NCBI RefSeq assembly: GCF_902506575.1
Contig: NZ_LR732544.1
Coordinates: forward strand, 337,218 to 381,078
DNA: 43,861 nucleotides
Direction: 5' to 3'
Origin: Streptomyces mexicanus
GTDB taxonomy: Bacteria > Actinomycetota > Actinomycetes > Streptomycetales > Streptomycetaceae
The notes under the pieces were generated by a model that was not told the origin of the DNA, searched no databases, and saw only the letters and a program-made list of their open reading frames with translations. Below are positions 8,002 to 16,091 of this stretch, piece by piece. The position numbers and the translations under genes were made by a program. Within the stretch, counting starts at the first letter, position 1. Each line of letters begins with the position of its first letter.

Positions 8002-8638
8002 CTCCCCTTCCTACTCGCTCCTTCAGTGCACTCGCGACTCTTTTCCACCTGTCGCCGAAGGTCTCGCGCATCGGGCTGTGGGGTGAAGCAGGGCGCGCAC
8101 GGCGGGCAGAGGGACGGCGCGGACGAGCGGGGCGCCGGTGGTGAGGGTTCGGCGTAGGTCTGCGGTCGCGGCGTCGGCCATCGACCGACCAGGGTTCCGG
8201 GTGGTGGCGGACGCGCGCGGGAGGGTGCGTGCCATGGACACTCTGCGTCGAAGAGTGCCGGCGCTGTCGCACGCCCAGATCATCGAGTACATGACGGCCT
8301 TGCGGCACGGCGATGCTCCGGCGCACCTGGTACAGGCCGTCTCCACAGGGGCTGGTACCGCCGGTCGACCCGGTTGTGTCCGTGGTGACCCGTCGCCGAG
8401 CCGAGCACCGTGGACGTGCCTGATCTCCGCCCGGATGCCGTGCCCAGCCCGAGTGGCGTGACGCACCGCGTGTTTGTGGCGAAAGTGACCGAACCTCAGG
8501 GCCGGCCCCGGGCGGCGTTTCGCCCCCCGGGGCCGGCCGCCCCGAGGTGGGCCGTCGGGTCGCGTCTCAGGGGGGGCGGCCGGCTCTACGGCCGTGGTCG
8601 GATCCCCCTAGCGGGTCCCGCGATCCGCAGGGGGTTGC
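8002..8638. other. 637-base region without a convincing gene
   Basis: Short open frames exist on both strands (for example 8138-8461 on plus), but none shows a ribosome binding site together with a recognisable protein. The only firm structure is the long GC hairpin at 8500-8538. Confidence 0.4.
8500..8538 (-). terminator. GC-rich hairpin downstream of the cupin gene
   Basis: A 13-bp perfect stem, GGCCGGCCCCGGG at 8500-8512 pairing with 8526-8538, with a loop containing GGCGTTTCGCC that can extend it. There is no T-run, as is common in Streptomyces. It lies about 100 bases past the cupin stop. Confidence 0.5.
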
Positions 8639-8974
8639 TCAGCCGGCCGGGTAGAAGACGAACAGGGTGCAGCCCGTGGTGGTCGTGGGTACGTGCCACG
8701 ACCCCGCAGGGGCGTGGAGGAACGTCCCGGCCGGGTAGTCGCGCGCTCCGTCGTTGAAGGTGCCCGAGACCACGTAGACCTCTTCCGGGCCGGGCTCGTG
8801 GACATCGCGGTGGGGCCAGGAGGTTCCAGGGTCCATTTCGAGTACGTGGGCGTGCGCGCCGCCGGGTCCCTTCCACAGCGGGCGCAGCCGGATGCCGGGG
8901 AAGAGTTCGCGGACGGGGGAGTCGTCGACGAAGACGGAGGTGTAGCCCTCCTGGGCGGGGATCTCAGAGTGCAT
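8639..8974 (-). CDS. Small cupin-domain protein (ChrR-like)
   Basis: A protein of 111 residues forming a single cupin barrel. Motif 1 is visible around GTSWPHRDVHEPGPEEVYVVSG and motif 2 around PAGTFLHAPAGSWHVPT, with His and Glu ligands for a metal. It resembles the cupin of ChrR anti-sigma factors and of small cupin dioxygenase-like proteins. It is divergent from the AraC-type regulator 72 bases away, so the regulator may control it. The ATG at 8974 was chosen; a GTG three codons upstream is also possible. Confidence 0.8.
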   Translation of the reverse strand: MHSEIPAQEGYTSVFVDDSPVRELFPGIRLRPLWKGPGGAHAHVLEMDPGTSWPHRDVHEPGPEEVYVVSGTFNDGARDYPAGTFLHAPAGSWHVPTTTTGCTLFVFYPAG

Positions 8975-9046
8975 GCCTGTCACAGTGCCGCGGCCCGGGT
9001 GCGGCGGGAGAGAGTCCGTGATGACACCCTGGGGTATTTTTCTGCC

Positions 9047-10000
9047 ATGCATCGTGTGGTGGCCCTGGTACGGCCGGTGCAGTCGACGTTCGAACTCGGC
9101 TGCGCCGCCGAGGTCTTCGGCACGGAGCGGGCGGGCGTGCCGCAGTACTACGAGTTCGAGACCTGTACGGAGACACCCGGGCCGGTGCGGACCACGGCCG
9201 GGTACGCGATGGACGTGCCGCGCGGTCTGGAGTCGCTGGAATCGGCGGACACGGTGATCATCCCGGGCTGGCTGCCGGTGGAGACACCGCTGACCGATCG
9301 CGTGCGCCGCGCGTTGCTGCGAGCACACGCGCGGGGGGCGCGACTGGTCACGATCTGTTCCGGGGTGTTCGCGCTGGCGCAGACGGGGTTGTTGGACGGC
9401 CGCTCGGCCACCACGCACTGGGCGCGTGCCGAACAGTTGCGGCGGGAGTTTCCTCGGGTGCGGGTCGAGCCGGACCTGCTCTATGTGGATCACGGCGACG
9501 TCGCCACCAGCGCGGGCGCGGGGGCGGGCATCGACCTGTGCCTGCACCTGGTCCGGGAGGACCACGGGGCGGCGCACGCCGCTCTGCTCGCGCGTCACAT
9601 GGTGCTGCCCCCGCACCGTGAGGGCGGACAGGTGCAGTACGCGCCGCCCTCACCGCCCACGGACGCGCTCGACGGCCTGCTGGAGTGGGTCGGCGAGCGT
9701 CTGGGGACGCCGTTGTCGGTGAACGACATGGCCGCCCGTCTCGGCGTTTCGCCCCGGACGCTGGCCCGGCGCTTCGCCGACCGGCTCGGTACGAGTCCGG
9801 GCGCGTGGCTGCTCGCGCGCCGGGTGGCCGCAGCACGCACCCTGCTGGAGGAGACGGACCTGCCGGTCGAGGCGATCGCGGTCCGGGTCGGCCTGACCTC
9901 GGCGGTCAACCTGCGCCGTCGCTTCCGCGACCAGGTGGGCACCACGCCCGGCGCCTACCGGCGGGCGTTCCGGATCCCACAGGAGGGACACCGGCGGTGA
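9047..10000 (+). CDS. GATase1-like AraC-family transcriptional regulator (FtrA/GlxA type)
   Basis: A protein of 317 residues. Residues 1-180 are a DJ-1/PfpI glutamine amidotransferase-like sensor, with the nucleophile-elbow cysteine in LVTICSGVFALAQTGLLDGR and the typical TTHWARAEQL after it. Residues 210-310 hold two AraC helix-turn-helix motifs (VNDMAARLGVSPRTLARRF, then VEAIAVRVGLTSAVNLRRRF with the PGAYRRAF end). Proteins of this type control stress, amino-acid and secondary-metabolism genes. The ATG at 9047 follows a short AT-rich stretch. The cupin gene is divergent and is the most obvious target. Confidence 0.92.
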   Translation: MHRVVALVRPVQSTFELGCAAEVFGTERAGVPQYYEFETCTETPGPVRTTAGYAMDVPRGLESLESADTVIIPGWLPVETPLTDRVRRALLRAHARGARLVTICSGVFALAQTGLLDGRSATTHWARAEQLRREFPRVRVEPDLLYVDHGDVATSAGAGAGIDLCLHLVREDHGAAHAALLARHMVLPPHREGGQVQYAPPSPPTDALDGLLEWVGERLGTPLSVNDMAARLGVSPRTLARRFADRLGTSPGAWLLARRVAAARTLLEETDLPVEAIAVRVGLTSAVNLRRRFRDQVGTTPGAYRRAFRIPQEGHRR

Positions 10001-10063
10001 CCTCACCGGCTCGCACCGGGCTGCCGCGTCCGCTCGTAGATCACCGACGTCCCGGGACGGCAG

Positions 10064-10109
10064 GGGCCGGAGTGTGTGTGGCGGGCCCGTCGCACCCGTG
10101 CTCCGGCCC
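10064..10109. terminator. Hairpin between convergent genes
   Basis: A 9-bp stem, GGGCCGGAG at 10064-10072 with CTCCGGCCC at 10101-10109, and a 28-base loop. It lies between the AraC-type gene and the convergent kinase gene and may serve both. Confidence 0.4.
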
Positions 10110-10117
10110 TCCGCCGC

Positions 10118-11080
10118 TCAGCCCTGCGCCTCCATCAGGCCGGTGACGTAGGCGTCCAGCCGCTCCTCCACGGCTCGCGTCGTCAGGTCCGTCCTTCCTG
10201 CCTCCCGCCATGCCCGCGCCACCTGCCGCACCTCCTCCGAGGACGCCAGTGCGTCCCGCACCCGCCAGTACAGCCGCTCGCTCGCGGTCGCAGCCAGCAC
10301 CCCGTCGGCCTCCTCGTAGGCCTCCGCGAACCGCTGACCCCACGCGGGGCCGTGCAGCAGCGCCAGGGTGACGGCGCAGTGCGCGACGTCGAGATCCGCC
10401 GGGCCCCAGGACGCGGCCGCCCAGTCGACTACGCCGGTGATCCGGGCATCTGCCGGCCTTGAGGGCGGCACGTCGAACAGCACGTTGCCGGGCTGGAAGT
10501 CCCGGTGCAGGAAGCACCCTTCCCAGGGCGGTGCGGGATTGCGGATCACGTCGATCGCCGCGGCCCACGCCGTCGCGTCGGCGCCCCGCGGAACCACGAC
10601 GGTGTCAGCGGTCGTCAACGCCACGTACGTCCGGGGCCGGTCGGCGGGGCGCAAGGCGTGGATCGCCACGAGCTGGCGGGCCAGCAGCAGAACGCGCGTC
10701 TCCACCGCCTCGTCGTCGAGGACGGTCCGGCCCGCCAGATGCGTCATCAGCAGCGACGGGTACGCGCACTGCGCGGCGGTCGGATCGACCGCGACCAGTT
10801 GGGGGGCCTGCACGCCGGTTGCCGCCAGCAGGGTCAGGGCATCGGCCTCCCTGCTCAGCGAGTCCTCAGCGCGTGCCACGTAGTACGGGTCGACGAAGGT
10901 GCGCAGCACCAGGTCACGGGTGGCTCCGTCCCGCGTGCCCACGGTCAGCCTCCACATGTCGGCGGTGATGCCGCCGCGCAGTGCCTCGGCTGCGACGATC
11001 CGTTCGCCGGGCTCGAGATGCCGGTTCACCCAGGCCAGTGTCGACGGGCTGATCGTCGCTGCCTCATGACGGTCGGTCAC
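10118..11080 (-). CDS. APH-family phosphotransferase
   Basis: A protein of 320 residues with the aminoglycoside phosphotransferase / choline kinase fold. The Brenner motif is GCFLHRDFQPGNVLF (catalytic Asp, Asn) and the metal-binding motif is ITGVVDWAAASWGPADLDVAH. The N-lobe shows a glycine-containing ATP loop (ALRGGITADMWRL) and EADALTLLAATGVQAPQLV. The family phosphorylates hydroxyls of antibiotics, homoserine, choline or other small molecules. No resistance phenotype can be assigned from sequence, and the gene is about 9 kb from the biosynthetic operon. It stands alone and is transcribed leftward. Confidence 0.87.
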   Translation of the reverse strand: MTDRHEAATISPSTLAWVNRHLEPGERIVAAEALRGGITADMWRLTVGTRDGATRDLVLRTFVDPYYVARAEDSLSREADALTLLAATGVQAPQLVAVDPTAAQCAYPSLLMTHLAGRTVLDDEAVETRVLLLARQLVAIHALRPADRPRTYVALTTADTVVVPRGADATAWAAAIDVIRNPAPPWEGCFLHRDFQPGNVLFDVPPSRPADARITGVVDWAAASWGPADLDVAHCAVTLALLHGPAWGQRFAEAYEEADGVLAATASERLYWRVRDALASSEEVRQVARAWREAGRTDLTTRAVEERLDAYVTGLMEAQG

Positions 11081-11228
11081 CGTGCCACCTCACCATCCCG
11101 ACGGCAGCACCTGCAAAGGGTCCGGCCGTGTTCCGTCACGCCCATTGTGCCGTGCGGTGTCGAGCCTTACTGTTCGACTTTGCATGACTCTGTTGGAAGT
11201 TGAGTGGTCGGACGGCAGGGAGGCAGCA

Positions 11229-14200
11229 GTGGACAGAGATCGGGTCGGCCCAGGGCGCGCGAGATCCGGCCACCGTTCACGATGGAGGGGGCTCCTGGCG
11301 GCGGCCGCGACCCTCGCCCTGTCCGCGGGCGTGACCGCGCCGGCCGTGGCGGGGGAGACCGGCCGGCAGGCACCCGTCGCCGCGTCCGCCGCCTCCTCCC
11401 GGGCGCACACGGTGAGTTTCGACGGCTACTCGTTCCTCGTCGACGGCCGGCGCACCTACCTCTGGTCCGGGGAGTTCCACTACTTCCGGCTCCCCAGCCC
11501 GGATCTGTGGCGCGACATCTTCCAGAAGATGAAGGCCGCCGGGTTCAACAGCACCTCGCTGTACTTCGACTGGGGATACCACTCGCCGAAGCCGGGGGTG
11601 TACGACTTCAGCGGGGTGCGCGACGTCGACAGGCTGCTCGACATGGCCGAGGAAGCCGGGCTCTATGTGATCGCGCGCCCGGCGCCGTACATCAACGCGG
11701 AGGTCGACAGCGGAGGTCTGCCCGGCTGGATGACCACCAAGGCCGGACGCAACCGCAGTGACGACCCGCAGTTCCTGAAGTACGCGGACGAGTGGCTGAC
11801 GCAGATCGACCGGATCATCGCCCGCCATCAGCTGACCGACGGCACCGGGTCGGTCATCGCCTACCAGGTCGAGAACGAGTACTACAACGGCTCGGCCGCC
11901 GGCCGCTCCTACATGAAGCACTTGGAGGACAAGGCCCGCGCCGACGGCATCACGGTCCCGCTGACCGGCAACAACAACGGCACCTTCAACTCCGGTACCG
12001 GCGCCCTGGACGTCGACGGACCGGACTCCTACCCGCAGGGCTTCAACTGCTCGAACCCCTCGCAGTGGAACGGCGTCCCTGACATCAGCTACGACCACCC
12101 GGCCGGCAAGCCGCTGTACACGCCGGAGTTCCAGGGCGGCGCCTTCGACCCCTGGGGCGGACCCGGCTACGACAAGTGCGCCCAGCTGATCAACGACCGG
12201 TTCGCCAACGTGTTCTACAAGCAGAACATAGCCGTCGGCGCCACCGCGCAGAACTTCTACATGACCTACGGCGGCACCAACTGGGGCTGGCTGGGCATGC
12301 CGGAGAACTACACCTCCTACGACTACGGCGCCGCGATCCGCGAGAACCGCCAACTGGACCCGAAGTACTACGAGGACAAGCTGATCGGGTACTTCACGCA
12401 GTCGGTCGCCCCGCTGACCAAGACCGACGCGATCAAGGCCACGCCGCCGGACGACTCCGCGGTCGTCGACACCGCCCGGATGAACCCCGACACCAAGACG
12501 CAGTTCCATGTCCTGCGGCACGGGAACTCCACGTCCACGGCGGTCGACAGGACCCACATCTCGCTGGACTTCAACGCCCGGCCGTCCTCGGACACCACCT
12601 ACACGTGGGACGACCCCGACTCCGCGTTGCAGTACACCGGTTCGTGGTCGCACGTGGCCGACCAGAGCTACACCGGCGGCGACTACAAGCACACCGAGTC
12701 GTTCTCGAACAAGGCCGGTGACTCGGTCACCGTCCCCTTCGACGGCACCGCGATCCGCTGGATCGGCCCGAAGACGAACAACCACGGCTACGCCGACGTC
12801 TACCTCGACGGCAGCAAGGTGGCGACGGTCGACGACTCCGGCGGCGAGAACCAGGCGGTGATCTTCCAGAAGACCGGCCTGGCGCCCGGGGCGCACACGC
12901 TGAAGATCGTCGTCGCCGGGAACCACGCGGCGGGCTCGACGGACGACTACGTGTCCATCGACGCCATCGACGTGCCCACGGCCGCGGCCGCGGAGCCGAC
13001 CTACCCGGTCGTGCCGCAGCAGCCGGGCACCGCGATCACGCTCGACGGCCGCGACTCGCACGTGATCGTGGCGAACTACCGGCTCGGGGACGCGCAGCTG
13101 CAGTACTCGACATCGGAGATCATGACCGATGCGACCATCGGCGACCGGGACGTCGCCGTGCTCTACGGCGACCCGGGCAGCGACGGCGAGACCGTCCTGC
13201 GCTATCCCTCCAGGCCCACCGTGACCAGCAGCGGCGGCACGGTCACGACCACCTGGGACGAGACCACCGGTGACCTGCGGCTGAACTACACGCACCAGGG
13301 CCTGATCCGCATCGGCGTCAGTGGCGGCGGAAAGCGCCCGATGCTGCTGCTCGTCGGCGACAAGGCCACGGCCGAGACGTTCTGGCGCCAGGACACGGCA
13401 GCCGGTCCGGTGCTCGTGCGCGGCACCCACCTGCTGCGCACGGCGACCAGCCTGGACGACGGCCGCACCGTGGCGCTCACCGGCGACAACGCCGACGACA
13501 AGAACATCGAGGTGTTCACCTCCGCGGACCGCGTCACCTGGAACGGCAAGGCCCTGGACACCCACGCCACCGGCACGGGCAGCCTCACCGGCACCATCCC
13601 CGTCGCGGCCCCGGTCCACCTGCCGGCGCTGACCGACTGGAAGCACGCCGAGGAATCCCCGGAAGCGGCCCCCGGCTTCGACGACAGCTCCTGGCAGGTG
13701 GCCGACAGGACGACCACGAACAGCGTCTCCGGCATCAACTCGCTTCCGGTGCTCTACGCGGACGACTACGGGTTCCACACCGGCAACACCTGGTACCGCG
13801 GCCGCTTCCGCGCCACCGGCAAGGAGACCGGCATCCACCTGGTCTCGGACTCGGGAGGCAAGGCGCAGGCGTTCTCCGCCTGGCTCAACGGCACCTTCCT
13901 GGGCAGCTCCACCACCGGCAGCGCCGACTTCGCCTTCCCGGCCGGCGCGGTGAAGTCCGAGGGAGACAACGTCGTCTCCGTGCTCACCGTGAACATGGGG
14001 CACGAGGAGGACTACAACTCGACCAACGGCAACAAGACCGCGCGCGGTCTGACCAGCGCCTCCCTCACCGGGGCGCCGCTGACCCCGCTCACCTGGCGGC
14101 TGCAGGGCGTACGGGGCGGCGAGGACCCGCAGGACACCGTGCGCGGCCCGCTGTCGACGGGCGGCCTGTACGGCGAGCGGGCCGGCTGGTCCCTGCCGGG

Positions 14201-15401
14201 CTATCCGGACGGCACCTGGAAGGGGGTGTCCCTGCCGACGACCGACACGCGCCCCGGGGTCTCCTGGTACCGCACCGACGTCGACCTGGACCTGCCGCGC
14301 GGCCAGGACACGTCGCTCGGGCTGACGTTCACCGACGACCCGTCGCGCAAGTACCGAGCCACGATCTTCGTGAACGGCTGGCAGGTCGGCAACTACGTCA
14401 ACTACCTGGGCCCGCAGCACACCTTCCCGGTGCCCAACGGCATCCTGAATCCGAACGGCCACAACAGCATCGCCCTCGCCGTGTGGAACCTGGACGGCAC
14501 CACCGGCGGGCTGGGCAAGGTCTCTCTCACCGACTACGGCAGCTACGCCTCGTCCCTGCGCGTCGCACAGAACGAGAGCCCCCGCTACGACCGCAAGAAG
14601 TACGCGATGCCGAAGCGTCCGGGAGCGGATGTCACCCTCGACGTTCCGGGCACCGCCCAGCCGGGACAGGCCTTCACGGCCGAGGCGACGGTGCGGTTGC
14701 CGAAGGACGGGCCGTCCGCCTCCCGGCTGACGGCCTCGCTCTCCGCGCCCGATGGCTGGAGCGTGAGCGCAGCAGGTCCCCTGTCGGTCGAGCGCCTGCA
14801 CCCCGGCGAATCGGCCACCTTCACCTGGAAGGTCCAGCCGCCGGCCGGGGAGCTGCCATCGGCCTCGGCACTCACCGCCACCGTGCACTACCAGCAGAAC
14901 GGACGGCCGGCTACCGGCTATGACGAGCGCATCGTCGGCGGGATCCCGCCCGCGCCGCCGGCCGGGAAGAGCGCCGTGAGCGACCTGCCCTTCCTGTCGT
15001 CCACCAACGGCTGGGGCCCGGTGGAGCGGGACAGCAGCGTCGGCGAGCAGGCGGCCGGGGACGGCCGTCCCCTCCGCATCGCGGGCGTCGGCTACCCGAA
15101 GGGCCTGGGCACCAACGCGGTCAGCGACGTGCCGCTCTACCTCGCCGGGCAGTGCTCCCGCCTGACGGCCGAGGTGGGCGTCGACGACGAGACCGGCGGT
15201 GCGGGAACGGTGACGTTCTCCGTCATCGCCGACGGTAAGACCCTGGTCACCACCCCGACGATCCGGGGCAGGCAGTCCGCCGTGCCGATCGACGTCGACG
15301 TCAGCGGCGCCCAGGTGGTCGACCTCAGGGTCGGGGACGCCGGTGACGGCAACGGCAACGACCACGGCGACTGGGGGACGCCGACGCTGACGTGTGCGTA
15401 A
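11229..15401 (+). CDS. Secreted multidomain GH35 beta-galactosidase
   Basis: A protein of 1390 residues. The N-terminus is a signal peptide (Arg-rich n-region, LLAAAATLALSAGV core, cleavage near APAVAG). The GH35 barrel spans about residues 60-420: YLWSGEFHYFRLP, the acid/base Glu217 in YQVENEYYN and the nucleophile Glu300 in YTPEFQGGAFDPWGG. About residues 455-590 look like an inserted jelly-roll carbohydrate-binding domain (GSWSHVADQSYTGGDYKHTES, AIRWIGPK). Beta-galactosidase domains 2/3 and two domain 4/5 units follow (GNTWYRGRF; SWYRTDVDLDLP), then a NEW3-like Ig domain and a terminal NPCBM domain. Substrates are terminal beta-galactosides of plant or other polysaccharides outside the cell. 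The GTG at 11229 has GGGAGG seven bases upstream; an ATG at 11184 is less likely. Confidence 0.93.
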   Translation: MDRDRVGPGRARSGHRSRWRGLLAAAATLALSAGVTAPAVAGETGRQAPVAASAASSRAHTVSFDGYSFLVDGRRTYLWSGEFHYFRLPSPDLWRDIFQKMKAAGFNSTSLYFDWGYHSPKPGVYDFSGVRDVDRLLDMAEEAGLYVIARPAPYINAEVDSGGLPGWMTTKAGRNRSDDPQFLKYADEWLTQIDRIIARHQLTDGTGSVIAYQVENEYYNGSAAGRSYMKHLEDKARADGITVPLTGNNNGTFNSGTGALDVDGPDSYPQGFNCSNPSQWNGVPDISYDHPAGKPLYTPEFQGGAFDPWGGPGYDKCAQLINDRFANVFYKQNIAVGATAQNFYMTYGGTNWGWLGMPENYTSYDYGAAIRENRQLDPKYYEDKLIGYFTQSVAPLTKTDAIKATPPDDSAVVDTARMNPDTKTQFHVLRHGNSTSTAVDRTHISLDFNARPSSDTTYTWDDPDSALQYTGSWSHVADQSYTGGDYKHTESFSNKAGDSVTVPFDGTAIRWIGPKTNNHGYADVYLDGSKVATVDDSGGENQAVIFQKTGLAPGAHTLKIVVAGNHAAGSTDDYVSIDAIDVPTAAAAEPTYPVVPQQPGTAITLDGRDSHVIVANYRLGDAQLQYSTSEIMTDATIGDRDVAVLYGDPGSDGETVLRYPSRPTVTSSGGTVTTTWDETTGDLRLNYTHQGLIRIGVSGGGKRPMLLLVGDKATAETFWRQDTAAGPVLVRGTHLLRTATSLDDGRTVALTGDNADDKNIEVFTSADRVTWNGKALDTHATGTGSLTGTIPVAAPVHLPALTDWKHAEESPEAAPGFDDSSWQVADRTTTNSVSGINSLPVLYADDYGFHTGNTWYRGRFRATGKETGIHLVSDSGGKAQAFSAWLNGTFLGSSTTGSADFAFPAGAVKSEGDNVVSVLTVNMGHEEDYNSTNGNKTARGLTSASLTGAPLTPLTWRLQGVRGGEDPQDTVRGPLSTGGLYGERAGWSLPGYPDGTWKGVSLPTTDTRPGVSWYRTDVDLDLPRGQDTSLGLTFTDDPSRKYRATIFVNGWQVGNYVNYLGPQHTFPVPNGILNPNGHNSIALAVWNLDGTTGGLGKVSLTDYGSYASSLRVAQNESPRYDRKKYAMPKRPGADVTLDVPGTAQPGQAFTAEATVRLPKDGPSASRLTASLSAPDGWSVSAAGPLSVERLHPGESATFTWKVQPPAGELPSASALTATVHYQQNGRPATGYDERIVGGIPPAPPAGKSAVSDLPFLSSTNGWGPVERDSSVGEQAAGDGRPLRIAGVGYPKGLGTNAVSDVPLYLAGQCSRLTAEVGVDDETGGAGTVTFSVIADGKTLVTTPTIRGRQSAVPIDVDVSGAQVVDLRVGDAGDGNGNDHGDWGTPTLTCA

Positions 15402-15453
15402 GAGCGGAGCCGACACGCCTGTGAGAGGGGGCGCACCTCCTGAGGCAGGCGGA

Positions 15454-15496
15454 CGGGGGCGGTGGGCCGGCGCGGTGCGCGAGTCCACCGCCCCCG
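15454..15496 (+). terminator. Hairpin downstream of the GH35 gene
   Basis: A 12-bp perfect stem, CGGGGGCGGTGG at 15454-15465 with CCACCGCCCCCG at 15485-15496, loop 19 bases, about 50 bases after the stop codon. Confidence 0.55.
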
Positions 15497-15608
15497 GCCG
15501 TGTCCCACGCTCGCGACGTGCGGCGTTTTCCGGGGCTCGTTCGAGGGTTCCCCTCTCACACGTTCGTGACCTTCGGTGGTCCGCGATGCGAGACCCGTCG
15601 GGTGTGCC

Positions 15609-15638
15609 TTGACGGCTGAGCCCGGCTGCTGCCAGCAT
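15609..15638 (+). promoter_or_regulatory. Promoter for a leaderless cysteine leader peptide
   Basis: TTGACG (15609-15614), an 18-base spacer and CAGCAT (15633-15638). The expected transcription start, about seven bases later, coincides with the leader-peptide ATG at 15646. The peptide would then be translated without a ribosome binding site, which is common for such uORFs in actinomycetes. The assignment is by consensus only. Confidence 0.5.
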
Positions 15639-15645
15639 CGTCGGC

Positions 15646-15729
15646 ATGAACACGCGACTGGACCTCACGCGGCGACGCCATGTCGACCTCGTCCGCGTCT
15701 CCAGCGCCTCCTGTTGCACCGCGGCCTGA
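15646..15729 (+). CDS. Cysteine-rich leader peptide (uORF) upstream of the sulfonate monooxygenase
   Basis: An open frame of 27 codons beginning MNTRLDLTRRR and continuing HVDLVRVSSASCC, then three more residues before TGA. The R-x-H-V-D-L-x-R-V-x-S-A-x-C-C pattern is that of the small actinobacterial putative leader peptides found ahead of sulfur-assimilation genes. The two adjacent Cys codons (TGT TGC) near the end are well placed to stall ribosomes when charged tRNA-Cys is scarce, the proposed cysteine-responsive attenuation mechanism. The next gene, 363 bases on, is an SsuD-like monooxygenase, which fits sulfur control. The frame is too short for ordinary gene callers. It probably begins at or next to the transcript start. 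Confidence 0.75.
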   Translation: MNTRLDLTRRRHVDLVRVSSASCCTAA

Positions 15730-15788
15730 TTCCAGGATCCGCCGCTTTTCCTCCCACGCCACACCTGTCGACGCACGGTCGCGTGCCG

Positions 15789-15844
15789 CGTATGCACTGC
15801 ACTGCCCGCACGCACACGGTACGTCGGCACGTTCGGTGCATACG
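15789..15844 (+). promoter_or_regulatory. Inverted repeat in the leader between the Cys peptide and ssuD
   Basis: CGTATGCAC at 15789-15797 pairs perfectly with GTGCATACG at 15836-15844 across a 38-base loop that is itself rich in short complementary pieces. It lies 60 bases after the leader-peptide stop, where an attenuator or anti-attenuator stem would be expected. The function is inferred. Confidence 0.4.
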
Positions 15845-15874
15845 GCGTCAGGGAAACACCGCGCATTCGCGTTC

Positions 15875-15922
15875 CATAGCACGTGCGTTAGGTAACACGT
15901 GCTTTCCGTAACACGTGCGTTC
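15875..15922. repeat. Three 16-bp tandem units each centred on CACGTG
   Basis: CACGTG occurs at 15880, 15896 and 15912, exactly 16 bases apart. Units 15891-15906 and 15907-15922 share GTAACACGTGC and TT near the end; the first unit shares GCACGTGCGTT. A weaker fourth match (CAACAG) follows at 15926, and a degenerate unit precedes at 15859-15874. The array lies between the leader peptide and the SsuD-like gene. A direct array of near-palindromes at about 1.5 helical turns suggests cooperative binding of a regulator, or possibly a slippage-prone leader. No known regulator is assigned. Confidence 0.6.
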
Positions 15923-16091
15923 CGCAACAGGAGTTCCGTATGCCCGTACAGCCCCGGCGGCCCCTTCGAAGTCCCTGACACTCCCTGGAGCGCAGGGCAA
16001 CCCACCGGACCCTCGCACCTCGCCTGTCCCTCCGCACGGCACGGGCCGTCCCTGCCCGGCGGCCGTTCTCCCCACCCCTCCCGGAGCACGC

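Noticed and set aside
8138..8461. Possible small gene on the plus strand between the SnoaL-like and cupin genes
   Set aside because: No clear ribosome binding site, no recognisable family and no codon-position bias beyond background.
9021..9046. Start of the AraC-type regulator further upstream
   Set aside because: The in-frame extension back to 8693 is antisense to the cupin gene; the GATase-like domain begins directly at the ATG at 9047.
10118..11080. APH-fold kinase as self-resistance gene for the polyketide operon
   Set aside because: It is about 9 kb away, separated by unrelated units on both strands, and the family has many other roles.
11277..15866. Very long open frame antisense to the GH35 gene
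   Set aside because: High-GC shadow frame: composition dominated by Val, Gly, Arg and Ala with no recognisable domain, while the plus strand is a complete glycosidase.
15876..15922. Reading the CACGTG array as a eukaryotic-type E-box or a CRISPR-like array
   Set aside because: Units are 16 bp with no unique spacers, and the host is bacterial; an operator array is the simpler view.
15959..16091. SAM-riboswitch-like core (GGGCAACCC) before the SsuD-like gene
   Set aside because: Only a short match; I could not trace the paired stems or the conserved pseudoknot of SAM-I/IV types.
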